This document shows positions 1-7,824 of a stretch of DNA of 64,000 nucleotides, piece by piece (position 1 is the stretch's first letter; each line of letters opens with the position of its first letter). Made by a program: the position numbers and the translations under genes. The notes under the pieces were generated by a model. The model had not been told where the DNA came from. It saw only the letters and a program-made list of their open reading frames with translations, and did no database searches. Source of the DNA: Bacteroidales bacterium (GTDB lineage Bacteria; Bacteroidota; Bacteroidia; Bacteroidales; VadinHA17); assembly GCA_029210565.1 (NCBI GenBank), contig JARGFQ010000006.1:186001-250000 (forward strand). Direction: 5' to 3'.

Positions 1-714
1 TCAGCATAATGCAGCCAGTTCTTTCAGTGATATCTTACCCTCATAAATTGCCTTGCCGATGATGGTTCCTTCACATCCTGCATCACGGAGGGTCATTATA
101 TCCTCTTCCGATGTTATCCCTCCGCTTGCAATTAGTGAGAGGCCCTCTATAGCGATTATCGCCCTGTAGATGTCGAACGAGGGGCCCTCCAGCATCCCGT
201 CTTTTTCAATGTCAGTGCACATCGCGTAGATGACGCCTTCCTTCCTGTAGCCCTGCAGAAAGCTGATGATGTCAATGTCAGATTCGGTGAGCCATCCTCC
301 GGTTGCCACCTTCCTCTGCCGGAAGTCGGCGCCGAGGATGATCCTTTCGGGGCTGTATTCCTGCAGCCATTGAAGGAAGAGCGCAGGTTTTGTTACAGCT
401 ATGCTCCCGCAGGTTACCTGTGAGGCTCCGCAACTGAATACAGTGCGCAGATCATCGTCTGACCTTATTCCCCCGCTGAAGTCGACCTTCAGTCCTGTAT
501 TGCTGACTACGGTATCCAGCACCGTGTGATTCCGGATCTTCCCTTCCCTGGCACCGTCGAGGTCCACCATGTGGAGGTATTTTATTCCGTGTTCTTCCAT
601 CTCCTTTGCCACATCAAGAGGGTCACTGTCGTAGATAGTCTTCCTTGAGTAGTCGCCCTGAGCCAGCCTGACGCAGGCGCCGTCCAATATATCCATGGCT
701 GCAATTATTCTCAT
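1..714 (-). CDS. hisA: HisA, ProFAR isomerase
   Basis: Cytoplasmic isomerase that opens the ribose ring of ProFAR to give PRFAR in histidine synthesis. The 237-residue protein is full length and shows the two catalytic aspartates of the (beta/alpha)8 barrel, Asp8 in MRIIAAMD and Asp130 in GADF, plus the phosphate-binding turns FSGGIRS (residue 79 onward) and ASGGI (about 197-200). The stop codon occupies the first three bases of the window, so the gene is just complete. It overlaps hisH by 4 bases, which implies translational coupling. hisF and hisIE, the usual next genes in this phylum, would lie beyond the left edge. Confidence 0.97.
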   Translation of the reverse strand: MRIIAAMDILDGACVRLAQGDYSRKTIYDSDPLDVAKEMEEHGIKYLHMVDLDGAREGKIRNHTVLDTVVSNTGLKVDFSGGIRSDDDLRTVFSCGASQVTCGSIAVTKPALFLQWLQEYSPERIILGADFRQRKVATGGWLTESDIDIISFLQGYRKEGVIYAMCTDIEKDGMLEGPSFDIYRAIIAIEGLSLIASGGITSEEDIMTLRDAGCEGTIIGKAIYEGKISLKELAALC

Positions 715-1292
715 AGCTCGGTGAAGTTTTTAAGAATCCGGGCTCCCGTCGCCGCTGATTTCTCCGGATGAAACTGGGTGGCATAGAAGTTGTCTTTGCG
801 CATAGCCGCAGAGAAAGGCAATCCGTAATCGCAAACGGCTATGGTATTGCCGTTGACTCCTGCATAATAGCTGTGGACATAGTAGACATCGTCGCCCGTC
901 TCAACTCCCTTGAACAGCGGGACGTCACCCAGGCTGACAAAATCATTCCATCCCATATGGGGGACCCTGGCTCCGTCAGGAAATCTCCTGACCTGTGTCT
1001 CAAATATGCCCAGGCCTTCAGTGTCGCCCTCCTCCGAAGAGGCGCACATGAGCTGCAGTCCCAGACAGATGCCCAGTACGGGCTGCCTAAGTGAGACTAT
1101 AGCCCTGTCAAGGCCTTTCTCCCTGAGATGTCTCATGGCCGAGGCTGCTTCGCCCACACCCGGAATAATGACTTTCTCCGCACTGCTGATTATATCAGGG
1201 TCGTCAGTGATCACGGCATCATGTCCCAGTCTCTTCAGGGCCACCCGGACTGACATGATGTTCCCGGAATTATATTTTAGTATGGCAATCAT
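711..1292 (-). CDS. hisH: HisH, glutaminase subunit of IGP synthase
   Basis: Class I glutamine amidotransferase that supplies ammonia to HisF for imidazole glycerol phosphate and AICAR formation. The 193 residues carry the triad: nucleophile Cys76 in GICLGLQ, and His175 and Glu177 in FHPEKS. The oxyanion-strand glycine is in PGVG near residue 45. It overlaps hisB upstream and hisA downstream by 4 bases each. Its partner HisF is not in the window. Confidence 0.97.
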   Translation of the reverse strand: MIAILKYNSGNIMSVRVALKRLGHDAVITDDPDIISSAEKVIIPGVGEAASAMRHLREKGLDRAIVSLRQPVLGICLGLQLMCASSEEGDTEGLGIFETQVRRFPDGARVPHMGWNDFVSLGDVPLFKGVETGDDVYYVHSYYAGVNGNTIAVCDYGLPFSAAMRKDNFYATQFHPEKSAATGARILKNFTEL

Positions 1293-2377
1293 AACTGTCC
1301 CTTTGTTGATGGCAGGAGGCCGTCATCTGTCCTGGTGACTGCCATCCTCACTGCCCTGGCTAAAGCCTTGAAGATAGCCTCGGTCATATGGTGCTCATTC
1401 TCTCCCGCAGCATGAACATGGATGTTGCATTTTGCGGTGTCACTGAATGATCTGAAAAAGTGTGAGAACATTTCAGAGGCGATATTACCCACCCTCTCCG
1501 ACCTGTAGACGGCATCCCATGTCAGCCAGGGCCTCCCCCCGAAGTCGAGTGTCACCTGTGCCAGCGAGTCATCCATCGGAAGGGTGAAGCCATAACGTCC
1601 GATACCTTTTTTGCTTCCAAGGGCTATATTAAAGGCCTCCCCGAGTACAATCCCCACGTCTTCAACAAGATGGTGCTCATCGACCCTGAGATCTCCGGTC
1701 GCTTTCAGGCTGATATCGATGCCCCCGTGGCGTGCCAGCTGATCCAACATATGATCCAGGAAGCCTAAGCCGGTATTAATGTCGCTTCTGCCTGTTCCGT
1801 CGAGGGTTATATCAGTCTCAATCACAGTCTCGTTGGTCTTTCTTGTTACGGATGCACTCCTCGGTATCTTTTTCAGGAACCGGCGGATCTCATGCCAGTC
1901 GGTGGTGCAGAGTGCGGCCTCACCATTTTTCTCCCTGCTGATCCAGATCGACCTGCACCCCAGATTACGGGCAAGTGCGATGTCAGTCAGACGGTCGCCG
2001 ATGACATATGATGATTTCAGATCGACACCCTGTGCAAGATACTGTGTCAACATTGCCGTTCCCGGCTTGCGGAATGGAGAGTTCTCTTCCTCGAAGGAGC
2101 GGTCTATGAACTGTGCCGCAAATTTCACTCCTTCACCTTCGAGGATGGAGAGCATCTTATTATGAGGAGCAAGGAACGCTTCTTCGGGAAATGCCGGGGT
2201 CCCCAGCCCGTCCTGGTTTGACACCATAACCAGTTCGAAATCTGTCTCCCGGGAGATAGCTGAAAGGGCACCTATTACCCCCGGCATGAATTCCAGCTTC
2301 TCCAGGCTGTCAGTCTGCTGGTCGTACGGCTCTTTCAAAATGGTACCGTCCCTGTCTATAAATAATACTTTTTTCAT
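1289..2377 (-). CDS. hisB: HisB, histidinol-phosphatase / IGP dehydratase
   Basis: Bifunctional enzyme for two non-consecutive steps of histidine synthesis. The N-terminal half is a HAD phosphatase with the DxD motif in LFIDRDG (Asp8 and Asp10). The C-terminal half, from about residue 175, is imidazoleglycerol-phosphate dehydratase with the metal-binding DEHH and NEHH histidine motifs. I start at MKKVLFIDRDG (362 residues), because the frame opens 13 codons earlier with an extension unlike the family and the usual HisB start lies directly before the HAD motif. It overlaps hisH by 4 bases. A gap of about 100 bases separates it from hisC, the only real gap in this operon. Confidence 0.95.
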   Translation of the reverse strand: MKKVLFIDRDGTILKEPYDQQTDSLEKLEFMPGVIGALSAISRETDFELVMVSNQDGLGTPAFPEEAFLAPHNKMLSILEGEGVKFAAQFIDRSFEEENSPFRKPGTAMLTQYLAQGVDLKSSYVIGDRLTDIALARNLGCRSIWISREKNGEAALCTTDWHEIRRFLKKIPRSASVTRKTNETVIETDITLDGTGRSDINTGLGFLDHMLDQLARHGGIDISLKATGDLRVDEHHLVEDVGIVLGEAFNIALGSKKGIGRYGFTLPMDDSLAQVTLDFGGRPWLTWDAVYRSERVGNIASEMFSHFFRSFSDTAKCNIHVHAAGENEHHMTEAIFKALARAVRMAVTRTDDGLLPSTKGQL

Positions 2378-2477
2378 ATGCGATATATTTTCATACTTGT
2401 TTGTGATTTGGATCAATCATTTAAGCTTCATATTTAAAATAGTTTCATTCCTGATTGTGATTGCAATCGTGTGAACT

Positions 2478-3515
2478 TTATATGTTTATTTTGCTCAGTT
2501 CATCCAGGAGCCTGTTGTTCTCGCTCCTGGTGCCTGCCGTAATGCGCAGGCATCCGGCTATTTCGCGGCTTCTGTTCCTGACTATGATGTTCCTGCCTGT
2601 CAGTTTGTCGTAGACAGTGTCGGCGTCCCTGACCTTTACAAGGAGGAAGTTTGCATCAGAGGGCCAGACCTTTTCAACGACGGGTATCGTCACCAGCTTT
2701 TCGGCAAGCCTCCTGCGCTCATCTATCAGGGTCCCGGTCTGCACGTTTATTGGTCTGATGTCTCCGATTCTCTGAAGTGCAGCCTCCTGGTTCAGGGTAC
2801 TTATATTGTAAGGAGGTTTTATCCGGAAGAAGTATTGCAGGATGTCAGGTGATGCAAATGCCATCCCTATCCTTGCCGCCGCCATGCCCATAGCCTTGCT
2901 GAAGGTCTGCATGACGATCAGGTTATCAAAAAGAGCGATCTTTTCAATGAATGAGGGTTTATCGCTGAAGTCGGAATAGGCCTCGTCAAGCACGACAACG
3001 CCCCGGAAATTCCTGATGATGAACTCAATCCTGCCGGGATCCATGCTGTTGCCGGTCGGGTTGTTGGGGGAGCAGATGAAGATCAGTCTTATGCTGTTAT
3101 CATCAAGAAGAGGTGTTACGGCCGGGATATCAATATCGAAGTTTTCATCGAGTGGCACCCTGATCACCTCAACGTCATTGACTGCTGCTGATACCCGGTA
3201 CATTCCGTATGTGGGAGGAAATATCACCACCCTGTCGGTGCCAGGGTTACAGAAGATCCTGTAGCAGAGATCAATCACCTCATCGCTTCCGTTACCGAGA
3301 AATATGTTCTCTTCAGGCACACCCTTCAGGTTGGCTACGGCCGCCCGGAGTGCCCGCTGGCGTGGGTCGGGGTACCTGTTGAGCGGACCGAAGGGACTTT
3401 CATTGGCATCGAGGAATATACCCTCCTTTCCTTTATACTCATCCCTTGCGGATGAGTAAGGCACCAGGGCCCTCACGTTAGGCCTTACCAGTTGATCTGT
3501 TCTGTTCATCTTCAA
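2478..3515 (-). CDS. hisC: HisC, histidinol-phosphate aminotransferase
   Basis: PLP-dependent class I/II aminotransferase that converts imidazole acetol phosphate to L-histidinol phosphate using glutamate. In 345 residues it shows LDANESPFG near the N-terminus, NNPTG at 151-155, DEAY at 177-180 and the Schiff-base lysine Lys207 in TFSKAMG. The start overlaps the end of hisD by 38 bases. A second in-frame ATG two codons later would shorten the overlap slightly. Confidence 0.96.
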   Translation of the reverse strand: MKMNRTDQLVRPNVRALVPYSSARDEYKGKEGIFLDANESPFGPLNRYPDPRQRALRAAVANLKGVPEENIFLGNGSDEVIDLCYRIFCNPGTDRVVIFPPTYGMYRVSAAVNDVEVIRVPLDENFDIDIPAVTPLLDDNSIRLIFICSPNNPTGNSMDPGRIEFIIRNFRGVVVLDEAYSDFSDKPSFIEKIALFDNLIVMQTFSKAMGMAAARIGMAFASPDILQYFFRIKPPYNISTLNQEAALQRIGDIRPINVQTGTLIDERRRLAEKLVTIPVVEKVWPSDANFLLVKVRDADTVYDKLTGRNIIVRNRSREIAGCLRITAGTRSENNRLLDELSKINI

Positions 3516-4794
3516 GATATTTTAGTCTTACTGACACTGCGTTCCTGTGTCCCCCGAGCATCTCAGCCCCGGCCATCAGCTCAGTTGCCGGGCCTATCTT
3601 CATTATGCCGTCAGCAGTCACCTCCTGGAAGAAAATCCTCTTCATGAAGCTGGCGGTTGAGAGACCGCTATAGCTTCGGGCATATCCTCCGGTGGGTAGG
3701 GTATGATTAGGTCCGGTCATATAGTCGCCCGTACTCTCGCTGCTGTAATTCCCCAGGAAAACTGATCCGGCGTTTACTACTGCTGCGGCATGGCGGTGCG
3801 CGTCGGCTATTGCCAGGATCAGGTGTTCGGGGGCATACCTGTTACTGACCTCCAGGCATTCATCAATTGTTTCAAGCAGTATCAGGGAGCTGTTCTCCAG
3901 CGACTGCATGGCGATACTGTTTCTCTCCAGCAGTGCTGCCTGTTTTTCAATTTCTGCTTCCACCCTGTCCATCATGATCTTGCTGTCGGTGAGCATGATA
4001 ACCTGGCTGTCGGTGCCATGTTCCGCCTGTGAGAGCAGGTCTGCAGCCACAAAGGGAGCGTTGGCGCTCTCATCGGCTATGACCAGCAGTTCACTGGGAC
4101 CGGCAGGCATGTCTATTGCCGTTCCCTCGAGCTGAACAAGTTCCTTGGCCCTGGTGACGTAGCTGTTTCCTGGGCCGAATATCTTATGAACTGCGGGGAT
4201 CGACTCAGTACCGTATGCCATGGCAGCTATAGCCTGTGCCCCGCCTACAGTATAGATGTCAGTCACACCGGCCAGCGAGGCTGCATGGAGGATGAGCGGA
4301 CTGACCCTGCCTTCTCTTCCGGGCGGGGTGCAGATGATGATATCGCGGCATCCTGCAAGCCGTGCAGGTATGGCCAGCATCAGCACGGTGGAGAAGAGCG
4401 GTGCTGTGCCTCCGGGAATATAGAGCCCCACCTTCTCAACGGGCACATCCCGACTCCAGCATTTTACGCCATCGGCCGTGATCACCGGCGCCGAAGTCTG
4501 CAACTGTGCCGAATGAAAGGAGGAGATGTTTGCATAGGCCTGACGCATGGCTTCCCTGAGCTCCGGGGCAATATTTTCTCCGGCCTCCTTTATGGTGGCC
4601 TCAGACACCCTGAAGGATGCAGGGGCATAACCATCAAACTTTTGTGAGAATTCCCGCAGGGCGGCATCACCCTGTGCCCTGACCATGTCGAGTACCTCCC
4701 TGACGGTGCCGTCAATATCTTCGTTACCTGCCGGCGGCCTGCCCAGGGCTGCACTGATGTCAGCCTGCGCCGGGTAGATACGTCTCTTCATCAC
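3478..4794 (-). CDS. hisD: HisD, histidinol dehydrogenase
   Basis: Zinc- and NAD-dependent enzyme that oxidises L-histidinol to L-histidine in two steps, the last reaction of the pathway. Length (438 residues) is normal. Recognisable blocks are the nucleotide-binding PGGTAPLFSTVLM, the signature DMPAGPSELLVIADE followed by AADLLSQAEHG, which holds metal and catalytic residues, and the catalytic Glu-His pair in RYAPEHL. It overlaps hisG by 4 bases and hisC by 38. Confidence 0.97.
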   Translation of the reverse strand: MMKRRIYPAQADISAALGRPPAGNEDIDGTVREVLDMVRAQGDAALREFSQKFDGYAPASFRVSEATIKEAGENIAPELREAMRQAYANISSFHSAQLQTSAPVITADGVKCWSRDVPVEKVGLYIPGGTAPLFSTVLMLAIPARLAGCRDIIICTPPGREGRVSPLILHAASLAGVTDIYTVGGAQAIAAMAYGTESIPAVHKIFGPGNSYVTRAKELVQLEGTAIDMPAGPSELLVIADESANAPFVAADLLSQAEHGTDSQVIMLTDSKIMMDRVEAEIEKQAALLERNSIAMQSLENSSLILLETIDECLEVSNRYAPEHLILAIADAHRHAAAVVNAGSVFLGNYSSESTGDYMTGPNHTLPTGGYARSYSGLSTASFMKRIFFQEVTADGIMKIGPATELMAGAEMLGGHRNAVSVRLKYLEDEQNRSTGKA

Positions 4795-5648
4795 AGTATC
4801 ATTTTTTCTATGGGTATTACCAGGATGCCCTCTGCTCCTGCCTCCCTGAGCTGGTCTATCCTCTCCCAGAACTCATCTTCCTTTACCACGGAGTGGAGGC
4901 TGCACCATCCCTTTTCTGCCAGCGGCAGTATAGTCGGACTCTTCATGCCCGGAAGGATCCTGCAGATATCCTTAACGGCCACTTCGGGTGCATTTAGCAG
5001 GATATACTTGTTCTCCCTGGCGTTCCTGACAGCCCTCATACGGAAGAGCAGCTTCTCGAGTATCTTTTTCTTATCGCCGCTGATATTCCGGTTAGCTATC
5101 ATGACTGCCTGGCTTTTCATGATCGTCTCCACCTCGCGAAGGCCGTTGGTTATCAGAGTGCTGCCGGAGCTGACGATATCGCAGATCGCATCGGCCAGGC
5201 CTATACCCGGTGCTATCTCCACGCTGCCGCTCAGCTCCTCAATCTCAGCATTGATATTTCCTGAGGCGAAATACTCACCGAGAAGTACAGGATAACTCGT
5301 GGCCACCTTTTTGTTCATGAAGAATTCCGGGCCGGTGTATGCCTCGTCCTTCGGGATGGCCAGGCTGAGGCGGCAGCCGGCAAACCCCAATTGATCAAGG
5401 AGATCCACATCTTTCTTCTTTTCACAGACTGTGTTCTCACCCACTATCCCTATGTCGGCAACCTGCTGTTCAACGTACTGGGGGATATCATCATCACGGA
5501 GAAGGAGTATCTCAACGGGGAAGTTGCCTGCTATGACCTTCAGGCTGCCTGACCCGTTGGTGATCTTTATGCCGCACTCTTCAAACAACTTGCGGGAGCT
5601 CTCACTCAGTCTTCCGCTTTTCTGGATTGCAATTTTCAGTATGCTCAT
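4791..5648 (-). CDS. hisG: HisG, ATP phosphoribosyltransferase, long form
   Basis: First committed step of histidine synthesis: ATP plus PRPP to phosphoribosyl-ATP. At 285 residues it is the long, self-regulated form: the catalytic half is followed, from about residue 205, by a C-terminal ACT-like domain that binds histidine, so no HisZ partner is needed. The PRPP-binding loop is the stretch around DIVSSGSTLITNGLREVE. It is the first gene of the operon. The leader with His-codon attenuator and promoter lies in the 240 bases upstream, so feedback inhibition and transcription control would act together. Confidence 0.96.
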   Translation of the reverse strand: MSILKIAIQKSGRLSESSRKLFEECGIKITNGSGSLKVIAGNFPVEILLLRDDDIPQYVEQQVADIGIVGENTVCEKKKDVDLLDQLGFAGCRLSLAIPKDEAYTGPEFFMNKKVATSYPVLLGEYFASGNINAEIEELSGSVEIAPGIGLADAICDIVSSGSTLITNGLREVETIMKSQAVMIANRNISGDKKKILEKLLFRMRAVRNARENKYILLNAPEVAVKDICRILPGMKSPTILPLAEKGWCSLHSVVKEDEFWERIDQLREAGAEGILVIPIEKMIL

Positions 5649-5684
5649 TTAACTTTTCTGTTTGACTGAGCAGACCTTGCGACA

Positions 5685-5717
5685 ACAAAAAACCCGCCTG
5701 ATCTGCTCAGACGGGTT
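5685..5717 (-). terminator. his leader terminator (attenuator)
   Basis: On the minus strand an 11-bp stem (AACCCGTCTGA with TCAGGCGGGTT, one G-U pair, 5-base loop) is followed by TTTTTTG, about 40 bases before hisG and after the His-rich leader ORF. The bases CTCAGGCG at the end of the leader ORF (5755-5762) can pair over 8 positions with CGTCTGAG of the terminator's left arm (5706-5713), giving a mutually exclusive antiterminator. A third inverted repeat, TCTGCTCAG (5702-5710) with CTGAGCAGA (5666-5674), could compete after transcription passes. Confidence 0.85.
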
Positions 5718-5748
5718 TATGATATTCAGTGTTCACCACACACCAATT

Positions 5749-5805
5749 TCATCTCGCCTGAGAGCAAGTATGAGAATGATGATGATGTAGTTTGTTCAAA
5801 AACAT
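5749..5805 (-). CDS. hisL: his operon leader peptide
   Basis: Eighteen-codon ORF reading MFLNKLHHHHSHTCSQAR and ending in TGA. Four consecutive CAT histidine codons are followed by a fifth. It sits about 18 bases downstream of a promoter -7 element and about 30 bases before an intrinsic terminator that precedes hisG. This is the arrangement of classical his attenuation: when charged tRNA-His is scarce the ribosome stalls on the His codons, leaving codons 15-17 free to pair with the left arm of the terminator. Function is inferred; the ORF and both structures are seen directly. Confidence 0.85.
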   Translation of the reverse strand: MFLNKLHHHHSHTCSQAR

Positions 5806-5822
5806 TTATTATTACTTCGGCA

Positions 5823-5852
5823 CAAAAATAGTAATTATTTGATCACGGCAAA
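5823..5852 (-). promoter_or_regulatory. his operon promoter
   Basis: On the minus strand TTTG (5849-5852), an 18-base spacer and TATTTTTG (5823-5830) match the Bacteroidota housekeeping promoter (-33 TTTG, -7 TAnnTTTG). Transcription would start roughly ten bases before the leader peptide ATG at 5805. No terminator is visible between the pheA stop at 5893 and this promoter, so the upstream operon may read through into the his leader. Confidence 0.75.
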
Positions 5853-5892
5853 GGCATGACAGTAATATTAATTTATCTGTTTCTCTGACTTT

Positions 5893-6735
5893 TTAACTTT
5901 CGTACAGATTGTTATCCTTATTGTAGATCCCAAGTATCTCCAGGTTCATTGTATGTTCTTCAAGTGCATTGACTATATGGTCCATTTTTGAAACAGTGCT
6001 CAGTTCAAGATCGACATAGAACATATACTCCCAGTTCCCGTTCAACCGGGGAACAGACTGTATCTTTGAAAGATTGATATCCATCCCGGCAAGTATCAGC
6101 AGAACCCTGGCAAGTGATCCGGGTTTGTGGCCTGTGGCAAAACAAACCGATGCTTTATCTCCCACAGTCAGCATTAAAGATTCATTACCTATAATGTGAA
6201 ACTTCGTATAGTTCTTTTTATATGTTTCTATGCCCCCGGCAAGCATTTCAAGACCGTATATATCAGCTGCACTGGCTGATGCGATAGTGGCTGTCCCGGC
6301 AAGTTCCTGTTCACTTATAATCCTGGCAGAACCGGCAGTGTCATCGGTTTCGATCAATGTCACTCCTTTCAGAGTATTAAGAAATTCCATACACTGGGCG
6401 AGAGCGATTGGATGAGATCTGATCTCACTTAACGAGTCAATTGTTGTTCCGGGAAGTGCCATGAGATTCTGCCTGATCCTGAGTCTTATCTCGCCAAGTA
6501 TCTTAAGACGCGACTCCCTGATAAGGTTATAATTGTAGAGTATGCTTCCTGCGCGGGCATTCTCTATTGCCATAACAGCGTATTCAGCTCTGCCCCGGAG
6601 CACCGCATTAACAGTTTCATCGAAGGTTGGGCATGGCACCAGAATAATTCTTTCATCTCCAAAAAAGTCATTTGCCGCCACCTCGTGGAAGCTGCCCTTT
6701 TCGCCCTGAATGGCTACATATATCTGACGATCCAT
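5893..6735 (-). CDS. pheA: PheA, prephenate dehydratase with ACT domain
   Basis: Converts prephenate to phenylpyruvate in phenylalanine synthesis. Residues about 1-190 are the PDT domain (start QGEKGSFHEVAA, later NYTKFHIIG, the TKF form of the catalytic TRF motif). From about residue 195 a C-terminal ACT domain has HKPGSLARVL and KIQSVPR, corresponding to the GALV and ESRP phenylalanine-binding motifs. There is no fused chorismate mutase. It starts 21 bases after leuB on the same strand and is the last gene of the ilv-leu operon, an uncommon place for a Phe gene. Confidence 0.93.
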   Translation of the reverse strand: MDRQIYVAIQGEKGSFHEVAANDFFGDERIILVPCPTFDETVNAVLRGRAEYAVMAIENARAGSILYNYNLIRESRLKILGEIRLRIRQNLMALPGTTIDSLSEIRSHPIALAQCMEFLNTLKGVTLIETDDTAGSARIISEQELAGTATIASASAADIYGLEMLAGGIETYKKNYTKFHIIGNESLMLTVGDKASVCFATGHKPGSLARVLLILAGMDINLSKIQSVPRLNGNWEYMFYVDLELSTVSKMDHIVNALEEHTMNLEILGIYNKDNNLYES

Positions 6736-6756
6736 TATCTTATGTGCTCCGTGGGT

Positions 6757-7824
6757 TCAATTGTGCAAAATATATTCTGATATCCAGTCGCCAACCATAT
6801 TGGTTGAGCAGGGGTTACTTCTGTCCAGATCTTCTGTTACCATCCCGGCTTCAAGAGATTTTTCAACTGCTCTTTTCAGGGCTTCTGATTCCCCGGTAAG
6901 ATTAAGTCCTGTTTCGAGGAGCATTGCTGCCGACAGGATTGTGCCGAGGGGATTGGCGATATTCTTACCTGCTGCCTGGGGATAGGATCCGTGTACAGGT
7001 TCAAAGACAGATGTTGAGGATCCGATTGAGGCTGATGGCAGAAGGCCCAGGGAGCCTGTGATCACGCTTGCCTCATCGGACAGGATATCACCAAACATAT
7101 TTTCGGTAACAATAACATCAAACCGCCCCGGATTCTGGATTAACTGCATGGCAGCATTGTCGACGAAGAGAAAGTCCATTTCTATTCCAGGGTAATCATG
7201 AACGATCTCTTTTGATGTTTCACGCCACAATCTTGATGTTGCCAGTACATTCGCCTTGTCGACTACGGTGACCTTTCCCTTTCGCTTAAGGGCATATTCA
7301 CAGGCAAGCCGCACAACACGTTCAATCTCAAATTTACTGTAGACGCAAGAATCGTATGCTGTTTTCCCGTCTTCAGACCTGCCCTGAGGTTTTCCAAAGT
7401 AGATACCGCCTGTCAGTTCTCTCACCATTAAAATATCAACTCCGTCGAGAATCTCTCTTTTCAGAGGCGATCTGTCAAGTAATGAAGGGAATGTTGTTAC
7501 CGGTCTTACATTTGCATACAGTCCCAGTTCGCTGCGCATGGCAAGAAGGCCCTGTTCCGGTCTTACCCTGGCTGACGGATCATTATCATATTTCGGGTCA
7601 CCGATGGCGCCAAACAAAACCGCATCAGAGGCTTTGCATTTTATGAGGGTCTCATCAGGAAGGGGTGAACCCGTCTTGTCAATGGCTGCTGCTCCAACGA
7701 GAGCATATTCGTAATTAAATGAATGGTTGAATTTCTTGCCAACCGCATTCATTGTCTTAACGGCTTGTTCAATGACCTCAGGACCAATCCCGTCACCAGG
7801 CAGAACTGCTATTTTAAAATCCAT
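6757..7824 (-). CDS. leuB: LeuB, 3-isopropylmalate dehydrogenase
   Basis: NAD-dependent oxidative decarboxylase of leucine synthesis, and of citramalate-derived methylmalate if that branch runs here. The 355 residues begin with KIAVLPGDGIGPEV and include VRELTGGIYFG, the catalytic lysine in VVDKANVLATS, the metal-binding aspartates of FGDILSDEAS and the NAD-binding PVHGSYPQAAGK. It overlaps the upstream synthase gene by 11 bases, so the two are probably translationally coupled. Confidence 0.96.
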   Translation of the reverse strand: MDFKIAVLPGDGIGPEVIEQAVKTMNAVGKKFNHSFNYEYALVGAAAIDKTGSPLPDETLIKCKASDAVLFGAIGDPKYDNDPSARVRPEQGLLAMRSELGLYANVRPVTTFPSLLDRSPLKREILDGVDILMVRELTGGIYFGKPQGRSEDGKTAYDSCVYSKFEIERVVRLACEYALKRKGKVTVVDKANVLATSRLWRETSKEIVHDYPGIEMDFLFVDNAAMQLIQNPGRFDVIVTENMFGDILSDEASVITGSLGLLPSASIGSSTSVFEPVHGSYPQAAGKNIANPLGTILSAAMLLETGLNLTGESEALKRAVEKSLEAGMVTEDLDRSNPCSTNMVGDWISEYILHN

